Assembly: GCA_003445715.1 (NCBI GenBank)
Contig: DMCS01000107.1
Span: 11,260-33,768, forward strand
Source: Candidatus Mesolinea sp.
GTDB lineage: Bacteria > Chloroflexota > Anaerolineae > Anaerolineales > Anaerolineaceae
Direction: 5' to 3'
DNA length: 22,509 bases
Shown: positions 14,918-22,509 of the stretch, one piece after another
How the letters are laid out: every line of letters starts with the position of its first letter
How positions within the stretch are numbered: the stretch's first letter is position 1
Notes under the pieces: generated by a model
Told to the model about the DNA's origin: nothing
The model's database searches: none
The model's input: only the letters and a program-made list of their open reading frames with translations
Translations under genes and position numbers: made by a program

Positions 14918-17583
14918 CGAGCTTCATCAATTGGTACGTTTTCATCTTGATCTTGGGGCTGATTAACTTACCGCTTACCTGGAGGCTTTTCAAATCTCTT
15001 CCCTCCAGAGGTTATGCCCTAAGCCGGCCGTTGGGGCTGTTACTGTGGGGTTATTTATTTTGGCTGCTCACATCGCTGCAATTGTTGCATAACGACCTGG
15101 CCGGGCAGCTGGTGGCACTTGGGCTGGTGCTCGTGCTCAACCTGCTCATCTTACGCGGCGGACGTGCCCAGGAGCTATGGGCTTGGATAAAAGCGAACCA
15201 GCGACTGATCCTCACCACCGAGACCCTCTTTTTGGTTGCTTTTGGGCTGTGGGCATTGGTACGGGCTGCCAACCCCGCGATCATTGGCACGGAAAAACCC
15301 ATGGAAATGGCTTTTATCAATGCCATTTTACGCTCGCCGACTTTCCCGCCGAATGACCCGTGGCTCTCGGGCTATGCCATTTCTTATTATTATTTTGGCT
15401 ATGTGCTCGCCGCTATGCTTATTCGCGTGAGTGGTGTGGATGCCGCCATCGGCTACAACTTGATGTCTGCACTGTGGTTTGCGCTCATGGCTCTGGGGGC
15501 TTATGGCATTCTCTTTGACCTCCTAGCTGAGTCCCAACATCGCAAGACAAGGATTCCTGGCTGGGTTTACACAGCCAGCCTGCTCGCGCCTTTTATGCTG
15601 CTCATCGTCTCAAACTGGCATGGTTTTCTGGATATCATGCACGCCAGAGGCTTGTTTTGGTCGCAAGATGCTGCTGGGCAGTCGGTTTCATCGTTTTGGC
15701 AGTGGATAAACCTGAAGGAGTTGACCACGCCCCCGCCCAGTTATTCCTGGTTCCCGCTGCGCATTGGCGGGGTGCAATGGTGGGGAGCCAGCCGTGTGTT
15801 GCAAGACTTCACCCTAAGCGGTGCGCCGCTTGAGGTGATTGACGAGTTTCCGTTCTTTACTTACTTGCTTTCCGACTTACATCCGCATTTACTCGCGATG
15901 CCCTTCGTCCTCTTGGCAATCAGCCAAGCTCTAAACGCCATCCGTGGCGGCTGGGAGGGTGAAACGCGCATCCTGCGCTGGACAGTACCCTGGGCGCTGC
16001 CTGAACTTGTGCTCGCAGTGCTGACGTTGGGCGGCTTAGCCTTTATGAATACCTGGGATTTTCCGTTTTATCTGCTCCTTATCGCGGCTGCGCTGGTTTA
16101 CCGGCAGTACCGCCGCTATGGTTGGAGCGGGCGCAGGGTCGGCGAGTTTTTCATGCTGTGCTTTGGCTTAGGCATCCCAGCGATATTGCTGTATTTCCCT
16201 TTCTTTGTCAGTTTTTCTTCTCAGGCTGGCGGGATTCTGCCTAGCCTGGCATTCTTTACCCAGGGACATTACTTCTGGATCATGTTTGGACCGCTCTTGC
16301 TGCCGCTTTTTGCCGGTTTGCTGGCGCACTTTTTTGCCCGCCCGCAAGAACGCGCTGTGAAACCAGCATTTTTTATGACTTTAGGTTTGTTCCTTTTCTT
16401 ATTTGTTTTCTCTTGGGGCCTTGCTTTCGTTGGGACGAAGCTGCCGAACCTCAATGAGCTCTTCTTGGGGTTGCAAGGTGCAACACCAGGCATCAACCCC
16501 TTATGGCAAGCCTTCGTCAACCGTCTGAAAGCGCCAGGCACCTGGATTACCCTCTTTTTGCTTTGCTTTTTAGCGCTGAACGCATTGCTGGGTAAGCATC
16601 AAGCCCGGGCTGAGCAGCCGGAATCTGCTGATGGGGATAATCCAACCTATACTTTTGTGCTTTTTATGCTTATCTTAGGCTTGCTGCTCACCTTGGCGCC
16701 GGAGTTTGTCTATTTGCGTGACAACTTCGGCACACGTATGAATACCATCTTCAAGTTCTACTTCCAAGCTTGGATTTTGTGGTCACTAGCTGGCAGCTAT
16801 ATGCTGATCCAGCTATTACGCAGCTCAGGAAAAGCCAAACTTTTGGAGAAACTTTTCCCCGGGATTATGCTCCTGCTAGGAGTGATCGCCATTTACCTTG
16901 GGCTCTATCGGGACGATCCGACATTCCAGCGCATTAACCAGAACTTAGGAGCTTTAGGTACAAGCCCCCTGGACTACATCGTTTTAGGCATATTCGCCTT
17001 AGGCATAATCTGGTTTATTTTAGAGCTAGTGAGCCGGCGCTGGAAGATGGCCTTAGCCGTCATGTGCATTTGTGGCATAGTGATGGGCTTGGTCTACCCC
17101 GTAGTGGCGCTATGGAACAAAACGGGGGGGATACCTTCAGCGGATCAGTTAACTTTAGACGGGACACAGTACTATAAACTTGTGTGGCCAGATCAAATGC
17201 AGGCGGTGGAGTGGCTCAAGCAAGCGCCCTTGGGTGTGATGGTCGAAGCTGTGGCAGATACCGGCGGTAGTTACACCACATACGCATCAGTTTCCACTTT
17301 TTCAGGCATGCCGACGGTGTTGGGCTGGATTGGGCACGAAGCCCAGTGGCGCGGCGGGTACCTCGAGATGGGCAGCCGGCAAAATGACATCCGCACGCTC
17401 TACCGCACTCACGACTGGCAGGAAGCCAAGGAAATTTTGGATAAATATCAAATTAGCTATGTTTACGTAGGCGATCTAGAATTAAGGACTTATCCCATGG
17501 ATGAAAGCAAGTTTCAGGAGCATCTCCAACTTGTGTTCGACTCACCTAGCGCTAGAATCTACGCTTATGCAGCAGGTCAATAA
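14914..17583 (+). CDS. DUF2298 (Chlor_Arch_YYY) integral membrane protein, stand-alone copy
   Basis: An 889-residue, strongly hydrophobic protein, a paralogue of the C-terminal half of the preceding fusion. Shared motifs in the same order: GTEKPME (125-131), FPPNDPW (144-150), SYYYFGY (157-163, YYYxG signature), DEFPFFTY (310-317), SDLHPH (320-325), a TWDFPFY segment, and GTRMNTIFKFYFQAW (606-620). A C-terminal soluble part shares TLDGTQY, GMPTVLGW and YVYVGDLE-type segments with the fusion. Length fits the 700-900 residues known for single-module members. Function is unknown; the alternation of membrane helices and polar loops suggests a GT-C-like enzyme. The start is a TTG at 14914, supported by GAGG about 6 bases upstream and a TTGA overlap with the previous stop; the first in-frame ATG lies near residue 130, inside conserved sequence. 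Confidence 0.85.
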   Translation: MTSFINWYVFILILGLINLPLTWRLFKSLPSRGYALSRPLGLLLWGYLFWLLTSLQLLHNDLAGQLVALGLVLVLNLLILRGGRAQELWAWIKANQRLILTTETLFLVAFGLWALVRAANPAIIGTEKPMEMAFINAILRSPTFPPNDPWLSGYAISYYYFGYVLAAMLIRVSGVDAAIGYNLMSALWFALMALGAYGILFDLLAESQHRKTRIPGWVYTASLLAPFMLLIVSNWHGFLDIMHARGLFWSQDAAGQSVSSFWQWINLKELTTPPPSYSWFPLRIGGVQWWGASRVLQDFTLSGAPLEVIDEFPFFTYLLSDLHPHLLAMPFVLLAISQALNAIRGGWEGETRILRWTVPWALPELVLAVLTLGGLAFMNTWDFPFYLLLIAAALVYRQYRRYGWSGRRVGEFFMLCFGLGIPAILLYFPFFVSFSSQAGGILPSLAFFTQGHYFWIMFGPLLLPLFAGLLAHFFARPQERAVKPAFFMTLGLFLFLFVFSWGLAFVGTKLPNLNELFLGLQGATPGINPLWQAFVNRLKAPGTWITLFLLCFLALNALLGKHQARAEQPESADGDNPTYTFVLFMLILGLLLTLAPEFVYLRDNFGTRMNTIFKFYFQAWILWSLAGSYMLIQLLRSSGKAKLLEKLFPGIMLLLGVIAIYLGLYRDDPTFQRINQNLGALGTSPLDYIVLGIFALGIIWFILELVSRRWKMALAVMCICGIVMGLVYPVVALWNKTGGIPSADQLTLDGTQYYKLVWPDQMQAVEWLKQAPLGVMVEAVADTGGSYTTYASVSTFSGMPTVLGWIGHEAQWRGGYLEMGSRQNDIRTLYRTHDWQEAKEILDKYQISYVYVGDLELRTYPMDESKFQEHLQLVFDSPSARIYAYAAGQ

Positions 17584-17584
17584 G

Positions 17585-19312
17585 ATGACAGAAGCAACGA
17601 CGAACGCTAACAAAAAAAGCCTTTCAGCAAACCAAGTCCAAATAATCGTCATTGTTGTTTTTTTATTTGGGCTATGTTTGCGGCTGATCGGTTTGGGCGC
17701 TCTTTCATTCTCGGTTGAAGAATCACAGACTGCCTGGCAAGCTTTACAGGTAGCTCGTGATTTACCGGCTGAAACCGCATCCAATGCAGTTTACCAGGGC
17801 TTGACTGCAGTCACTCTTGCGGTTATGCAAGCCAACACCTTTTGGGCGCGCTTTTGGCCGGCTTTGGCAGGCGCCAGCCTGGCGCTCGTGCCGCTTTTTT
17901 GGCGGCGCAGAATGACCCCTTTCCTGACCATTGGGCTGGCTTTAGTTTTAGCTTTGGACCCGGTACTCTTTATTCTCTCTAGGCAGATTGGCAGCGCGAT
18001 ATTTGTTTTGGCTGGCTTGGCTTGGGCGCTTACCTTTTTCTTCGCCGGCAAGCCAGTAGGCGTTGGGGTTGCTACGGCTGTTGCTTTACTGGGTGGTTCA
18101 TGGATTTGGGCGATTATGTTCATCGTGCTGATTGCACTTGGGCTTGCTTATTTGATTAATAAAGTGGCGTTGAAGCAATTTGCAGAATCATTACTCAATG
18201 TTTGCCCCATCAGGCGATCGCCAGTTAAGTTTGTTTTAGGCTTTGTAATCACGCTGCTGGCCTTAGCTACCTCCTTCGGGCTGGACCCATCTGGTTTGAG
18301 TGGGATTGCGGGTGGTTTGGTTGCTTTTACTCACCAGGGTTTTGCGACTAGCTTAGTACCGGCTTGGGTTCAGCTTTACCGCTGGGCTGCGTATAGCATT
18401 TGCCCATTGATTTTGGCATTGGCGGCGGCAGTACACGCTTGGAGAGAGTATGCTAAAGGAAAACAAGCCCTCAGCATCCTCATTGTGGTTTTTTTGATCG
18501 GGGCGGTCCTTTTTGCTAACTTAGGACCCAGTGGCTTGGTTTTTGTGCAGATTCCGCTCTGGATTTTGGCACTAAGTGAGGTTGAAAGACTGGTAAAGAT
18601 AAAGCCCGAGCAACCGTGGGTGAGCAGATTGGTATTCATTTTTAGCTTGGTGATGTGTGTTTATCTAGCAATTAGTTGGAAATCTTTTCTCAGTGCTTTT
18701 CCTGGAACGCTTGCGTTTTCTCAGCAAGGGTTGGCGTTCGGGTTAGGACTGGTTTTACTGGGGTTGATATATCTATTCAGCGGTTTAGGTTGGTCTTTTC
18801 AAGCTGCAGGAAAGGGCGTTGCCTCGGCGATCACTTTGGTTTTGCTCGTTTCCACATTGAGCCTGACGTTTTCGAGCACAGTCATCAAAGCAAAAAACGC
18901 CGCCCTCATCTGGTCGGATACACCTGTGTTGGATTCTACTGACGAGATTGCCAAAGTGTTGCATGAATTTGAGCGCCTGAACACTTTTGAAGCGGAAACT
19001 GCTTCCGTCGCGATTTTGGATCCAAATTTAGCTGGATACGCATGGTTCTTCAACCAGTTTGGTCAAGTGCGCATGCCGTTAGTACTGCCTGAGGGCGAAA
19101 GCCCAGAGGTCATCCTTTCTCACCCAGATTGGCAGCTGAGCCCAGATCAACCCTATAGAGGGATGGATTTCATTGCAAGCCGGCAAATTAACTGGGCTAC
19201 CCTTCCACCAATTGACCTCGTGAATAGTGCCTTCAACCAAACCTTTACTACCGAGCCGGCCATGGCAATTTTGTGGATCCGACAGGACCTATTTACAGGA
19301 GCTAACCCGTGA
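17585..19312 (+). CDS. GT39-like polytopic membrane protein with C-terminal soluble domain
   Basis: A 575-residue protein. A short polar N-terminus (1-17) is followed by a hydrophobic helix, then RLIGLGALSFSVEESQTAW (33-51), the position where PMT-like enzymes carry their acidic motif; here it is E45-E46 instead of DE. FWARFWPALAGASLALVPL and a SRQIGSA segment match GT39-like proteins of Chloroflexi. About eleven to twelve hydrophobic segments are followed by a ~130-residue soluble C-terminus. The ATG at 17585 is chosen, one base after the preceding stop, with AGG about 9 bases upstream; the frame itself opens at 17501 inside the preceding gene. Its stop overlaps the cmk start (GTGA). Membership in the GT-C superfamily is likely; catalytic activity and substrate are uncertain. 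Confidence 0.75.
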   Translation: MTEATTNANKKSLSANQVQIIVIVVFLFGLCLRLIGLGALSFSVEESQTAWQALQVARDLPAETASNAVYQGLTAVTLAVMQANTFWARFWPALAGASLALVPLFWRRRMTPFLTIGLALVLALDPVLFILSRQIGSAIFVLAGLAWALTFFFAGKPVGVGVATAVALLGGSWIWAIMFIVLIALGLAYLINKVALKQFAESLLNVCPIRRSPVKFVLGFVITLLALATSFGLDPSGLSGIAGGLVAFTHQGFATSLVPAWVQLYRWAAYSICPLILALAAAVHAWREYAKGKQALSILIVVFLIGAVLFANLGPSGLVFVQIPLWILALSEVERLVKIKPEQPWVSRLVFIFSLVMCVYLAISWKSFLSAFPGTLAFSQQGLAFGLGLVLLGLIYLFSGLGWSFQAAGKGVASAITLVLLVSTLSLTFSSTVIKAKNAALIWSDTPVLDSTDEIAKVLHEFERLNTFEAETASVAILDPNLAGYAWFFNQFGQVRMPLVLPEGESPEVILSHPDWQLSPDQPYRGMDFIASRQINWATLPPIDLVNSAFNQTFTTEPAMAILWIRQDLFTGANP

Positions 19313-20019
19313 CCTCATTACCCGACGCACACAAATCACTCCCGCGCACGATTGCAATCGATGGCCCGGCTGCCAGCGGAAAAACCACCATTGGCACACT
19401 TTTAGCCGAAGAGTTGGGCTACTTATGTCTGGATACGGGCATTATGTACCGCGCGGTGACATGGCAAGCCTTAGCTGAGGGCATTGATCCAGAGGATGAA
19501 GAAAGCGTCACCAAGCTCGCCGAGCAAATTGAGATTGACGTGTTACCTAAGAGTGTGGAAGATGGACGTCCGTTTGACGTCCTCATCAACGGTCTTGACC
19601 GCACTTGGGAGATCCGATCACCCGAAGTGAACCAAAATGTGTCCTTGATTTCTTCTTACCCGGGGGTGCGGGAGGCGATGACCCGCCAGCAGCGCAAGAT
19701 TGCAGAGCGCGGCAAAGTGGTAATGCTAGGGAGGGATATTGGCACGGTGGTTTTACCAGACGCAGACTTGAAGGTCTACCTGGATGCATCTCTCAAAGTA
19801 CGGGCGCAGCGCCGCTATGCTGAAGAAATCGCGCATGGCAACTGCGTTCACCTAGACGAAGTGATTGCTTCGCTCAAGCACCGGGACGCAATCGATTCCA
19901 CGCGCAAAGTTGCTCCACTCAAGGTTGCACCTGATGCTGTGGTGATCAACACAGATAATTTAACCATCGCGCAAGTCATCGATAAGATCAAGACTATTCT
20001 TGTTCAGCGTGACCCATAA
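19309..20019 (+). CDS. cmk: Cytidylate kinase
   Basis: A 236-residue cytosolic nucleoside monophosphate kinase converting CMP/dCMP to CDP/dCDP with ATP. The P-loop is GPAASGKTT (19-27), followed by LDTGIMYRAVTW (41-52), the CMP-binding region, and GRDIGT (141-146) before the lid segment ARRYAEE-like RAQRRYAEE. Length is close to the usual ~225 residues. The start is GTG at 19309 with AGGAG at about 19297-19301, 7-8 bases upstream, and a 4-base GTGA overlap with the preceding stop, indicating translational coupling to the membrane glycosyltransferase-like genes. It probably ends this transcription unit, since a separate promoter follows. Confidence 0.96.
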   Translation: MTSLPDAHKSLPRTIAIDGPAASGKTTIGTLLAEELGYLCLDTGIMYRAVTWQALAEGIDPEDEESVTKLAEQIEIDVLPKSVEDGRPFDVLINGLDRTWEIRSPEVNQNVSLISSYPGVREAMTRQQRKIAERGKVVMLGRDIGTVVLPDADLKVYLDASLKVRAQRRYAEEIAHGNCVHLDEVIASLKHRDAIDSTRKVAPLKVAPDAVVINTDNLTIAQVIDKIKTILVQRDP

Positions 20020-20065
20020 TTTATGTTCGGTTTCTTGCCAAAAACTGATACATTTTTCACCTGCG

Positions 20066-20074
20066 TGCTATAAT
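20066..20074 (+). promoter_or_regulatory. Extended -10 promoter for the sensor kinase gene
   Basis: TGCTATAAT is a perfect extended -10 (TGn plus TATAAT) in the 67-base gap after cmk. The -35 region about 17 bases upstream (TGATAC at 20046-20051) is poor, as is usual with an extended -10. The expected transcription start is near 20081, only about 6 bases before the ATG at 20087, so the message would be almost leaderless. Confidence 0.6.
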
Positions 20075-20086
20075 TTAGGTAGCGTT

Positions 20087-22459
20087 ATGGCAGAGCATTT
20101 TTACAGCCCCATCCTTATGCAAGCAAAGGTTACGCTCAGTTCTCAGCCGCTGCCGGTATGGATTTTCGAGGGCGTGCTGCTAGTGAGCGTCCTTTGGGGG
20201 CTATGGAAACTGCACAAACCCGACATAAAAATGGGCAGCCGAGAAATAAAATGGGCAGTTTTATTGGCGCTGCTGGTTTTTCCTTTCAACACTTTAGTGC
20301 ATCTTTCTCTTTTGGAGGGGGAGATTTTATCCGCTGACGGCCGCCTGCTGCAGCCGCAGCTCTTCCTTTTAGGGCTTATTCCAGCATTTGCTGCGGTCGG
20401 TCTGGCTGGACCGTTGCCAGCGAGTATTTTAGCCTTAGGTGCCGGCCTGGTTCAAACTCTCATGTTTGAGCAAGACCCGATCATGAGCCTTATGCTTGTT
20501 TCTCTGACGGTAATTTTTATTTGGCAGACCAGCCGAACTGAAGCCAAAGACAGCGGTCAAAGTAAGAACTCCGTTTTCATCAACGGACTGCTTTCATTTC
20601 TTTATTTGCTGCCGCTGACGTTGATAACACGTTCTATCATCTCACTTAGCTGGGGAGAGAAAAATCTCCTTTTCATACTTGAGCAATTCTTACTTGAAGC
20701 ATCTGCGCTTTTTCCTGCTGTGTTGGTTGCAGCTGGCGCCAGCCATGCGCTGAGTCGATGGGAATATGCTGGCTGGAATCCTTTCCAGTTTATCCTCGAG
20801 CAAGAAGTACCTAACGCTTTCAGTCAAGCTGTAGAGCAGTTGGAAAAACTTACGCTTGGGCATTATGACGAAGATTTGGAAGTAAAGCCCAAGTCTCCTC
20901 GTGAAGCGAAGTTTTATGCAGCGCTAAGTGACCTGCGCGAAAACTTACGCGTGCGTCAGGATACGCAATTACGATTGCTATCCTTGGATCCCTCGTACTA
21001 CTCGCGTGAAGCCTATGATCTACTCCTCGCTTCCATCTTGCGGGCTGCTCTGGGACGGGATGCCAGCTCTGCCCGCTTGGTATTGTTCAACCCCACACGC
21101 GACCCAGACCGCCGAGAGATGCGCCTGCGCATCGGCCAAGGAGAGCAAACGCGCGTTTATGCCTATTTGGACATCATGGTCTTGGAGAAGTTGGGCAATT
21201 TGGACCAGCTCATCCTCAGTGACATCAAAGACGACCAATACTTTGGCGCGAGTGAGGGTTTACCCTATCCACAATCTCTGGTTGCTTTAAGGCTCAAAAA
21301 CAACGGGGACGCCATAGGTGTGCTATGGGTTGGCTTCGACCAGAACCATTGGTTTAGCGAAGACGATATTCATTTTTACCAGCAGTTAGCTTATCGGGCT
21401 TCAGCTGCGCTGAGCACGAAAGAACAAGCGGTTAAAATGCAGGCTGAGAAGGCTTGGTTAGAGGCAGCTTTTCAGGCTCTAGCTGACCCGGTATTAATAA
21501 TCAACCGTGCCGATGAAATCCTTTTTGCTAACGCCGCAGCGGCACAGCTACTCGCCAAAGAAGTTGGCTCGCCCTTGCGCAGCCTAAAAGACCTGCAGTC
21601 GCGTATGCCAGAGCTGAGCCAAGCCCTTAAACAGATCAACCCTCCCACAGAACCATTCCGCGTTACAATTGACAAGGGGCTAGATTATGATGCTCGTATT
21701 TTCCCTATCAAAACCCAAGACGGACAATCTGGCAGGATATTGCTGCTTAATGATACAGCTTGGCAAAAGCGAATAAACGCTCAAAAGAGCGAATTTGTTA
21801 CCAATATCAGCCACGATTTGCTTTCTCCACTTCAGCTCATGCGCGGTTATGTAAATTTGCTGATGAACATTGGTAACCTCAGTGAGGAGCAGGAAAAATA
21901 TATCGGAAGAATCTTACTTAGCATCGAAAACATGTCTGGCTTGGTCAGCAAAGTGATCAGCATGGAAATGCTCGATTCAGACGAAGAGGTTAAGCCGATT
22001 ACTTTTGATTTAAAAGACTTAATCGGTGAAGTTGTTTCCATGTTGGATTTACAGGCACAACAACGCAAGGTAACATTACATACTGATTTCAGCGGGTTAC
22101 GCAACCCGAATATTGTTGCTGACCGCATGTTGGTCCGTCAGGCGGTGTTTAACTTAGTGGAAAATGCGATTAAATTCAATCATATGGGCGGGGAAGTTTG
22201 GGTTAGTGCTACAAAGGAAGCTGCTAATGTGCGCATCGTGGTAAAAGATAATGGCAAAGGAATCGCTCCACTAGATCAACCTAAGCTCTTCACGCGATAT
22301 TTTCACATAGAGGATGGCGAAACTTATGAAAATACCGGTCCAGGACTAGGTTTGTCTATTGTTAAGTCTGTGGTGGAGAAGCATGGTGGTAAGATTGGCG
22401 TGCAGAGTAAATTAGGAGAAGGCAGCATTTTTACGATAGAAATTCCTTTGAAGAAGTAA
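20087..22459 (+). CDS. Membrane sensor histidine kinase with GAF and PAS domains
   Basis: A 790-residue sensor kinase. About six hydrophobic segments fill residues 18-220, followed by a charged linker (about 225-295), a GAF-like domain (about 300-445), a PAS domain (about 455-560, containing ADPVLIINRADEILFAN), HisKA and HATPase_c. The H-box is NISHDLLSPL with phospho-acceptor H576. The N-box is NLVENAIKFN (689-698), G1 is DNGKGI (721-726), the F-box is LFTRYFH and G2 is GPGLGL (751-756), so all ATP-binding motifs are intact. It autophosphorylates and passes phosphate to a response regulator, but none is inside the window. The frame opens at 20000, yet the first 29 codons overlap cmk and the promoter, so the ATG at 20087 is chosen. 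The signal sensed is unknown. Confidence 0.9.
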   Translation: MAEHFYSPILMQAKVTLSSQPLPVWIFEGVLLVSVLWGLWKLHKPDIKMGSREIKWAVLLALLVFPFNTLVHLSLLEGEILSADGRLLQPQLFLLGLIPAFAAVGLAGPLPASILALGAGLVQTLMFEQDPIMSLMLVSLTVIFIWQTSRTEAKDSGQSKNSVFINGLLSFLYLLPLTLITRSIISLSWGEKNLLFILEQFLLEASALFPAVLVAAGASHALSRWEYAGWNPFQFILEQEVPNAFSQAVEQLEKLTLGHYDEDLEVKPKSPREAKFYAALSDLRENLRVRQDTQLRLLSLDPSYYSREAYDLLLASILRAALGRDASSARLVLFNPTRDPDRREMRLRIGQGEQTRVYAYLDIMVLEKLGNLDQLILSDIKDDQYFGASEGLPYPQSLVALRLKNNGDAIGVLWVGFDQNHWFSEDDIHFYQQLAYRASAALSTKEQAVKMQAEKAWLEAAFQALADPVLIINRADEILFANAAAAQLLAKEVGSPLRSLKDLQSRMPELSQALKQINPPTEPFRVTIDKGLDYDARIFPIKTQDGQSGRILLLNDTAWQKRINAQKSEFVTNISHDLLSPLQLMRGYVNLLMNIGNLSEEQEKYIGRILLSIENMSGLVSKVISMEMLDSDEEVKPITFDLKDLIGEVVSMLDLQAQQRKVTLHTDFSGLRNPNIVADRMLVRQAVFNLVENAIKFNHMGGEVWVSATKEAANVRIVVKDNGKGIAPLDQPKLFTRYFHIEDGETYENTGPGLGLSIVKSVVEKHGGKIGVQSKLGEGSIFTIEIPLKK

Positions 22460-22502
22460 ATTGGGATAAAAACCTTAGACGAACCTCAAGAGGGTGTTGA
22501 AA

Positions 22503-22509
22503 ATGTCCA
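22503..22509 (+). CDS. Possible start of a further gene, cut by the right edge
   Basis: After the kinase stop there are 43 bases, then an ATG at 22503 with GAGGG at 22490-22494, 8 bases upstream, a good ribosome-site spacing. Only two codons are visible, so no product can be named. A response regulator partner for the kinase would fit the position, but this is a guess. Confidence 0.25.

Noticed and set aside
9611..17583. The two DUF2298 genes as a recent tandem duplication or assembly duplicate
   Set aside because: They share motifs in the same order, but much of the sequence between motifs differs and lengths differ, so this is an old paralogy.
20000..20086. First 29 codons of the kinase frame, starting at an ATG at 20000
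   Set aside because: They overlap the end of cmk and the promoter at 20066-20074; the ATG at 20087 sits just downstream of that promoter.
22460..22502. Terminator after the kinase gene
   Set aside because: AACCTC and GAGGGT could pair only imperfectly with a 2-base loop and no T-run follows.
1..22509. tRNA or rRNA genes, CRISPR arrays, insertion sequences or phage genes
   Set aside because: Read on both strands, nearly all sequence is explained by recognisable coding regions; no repeat arrays, transposase motifs or structured RNA were seen.

Overview
The window suggests a member of the Chloroflexota, most likely Anaerolineae-like. The grounds are the pair of DUF2298 / 'Chlor_Arch_YYY' membrane proteins (a family known mainly from Chloroflexi and Archaea), a mevalonate kinase in a bacterium, and a UbiA-type polyprenyl-phosphate phosphoribosyltransferase homologue. 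This is inferred from gene content only; no rRNA marker is present. Coding density is very high. I saw no tRNA, rRNA, insertion sequence, CRISPR array or prophage gene, and no gene-free stretch reaches 300 bases.

Layout. Positions 1-980 lie on the minus strand: a UbiA-family prenyltransferase followed by the first 34 codons of a mevalonate kinase cut by the left edge. A 71-base divergent spacer (981-1051) separates them from a long plus-strand block. The first plus-strand unit (1052-7438) is tlyA, lepA, a UPF0104 / LPG-synthase-type membrane protein, a GT4 glycosyltransferase, a class I methyltransferase and an FkbM methyltransferase; from lepA onward each gene overlaps the next by 1 or 4 bases. 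After a 68-base gap a second unit (7507-20019) holds four very large membrane proteins: a GT39-like protein, a 1768-residue fusion of a GT39-like module with a DUF2298 module, a stand-alone DUF2298 protein, and another GT39-like protein. It ends with cmk (cytidylate kinase). A third unit starts from a clear extended -10 promoter and encodes a membrane sensor histidine kinase with GAF and PAS domains; a further gene may begin at the right edge.

How the genes may work together. The two housekeeping translation genes and cmk flank what looks like a cell-surface glycan or glycosylation locus. A cytosolic GT4 enzyme and two methyltransferases could build or decorate a glycan, the UPF0104 protein resembles lipid or glycan translocation proteins, and the four large GT-C-like proteins would act on the outer face of the membrane with polyprenyl-phosphate-linked donors. 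The divergent mevalonate kinase / UbiA pair concerns isoprenoid and polyprenyl-phosphate metabolism and could supply the lipid carrier. This scheme is inference; no substrate can be read from the sequence.

The part most worth attention is the GT39-DUF2298 fusion next to a second DUF2298 paralogue. Comparing the two copies gives a set of shared polar motifs in a family of unknown function.
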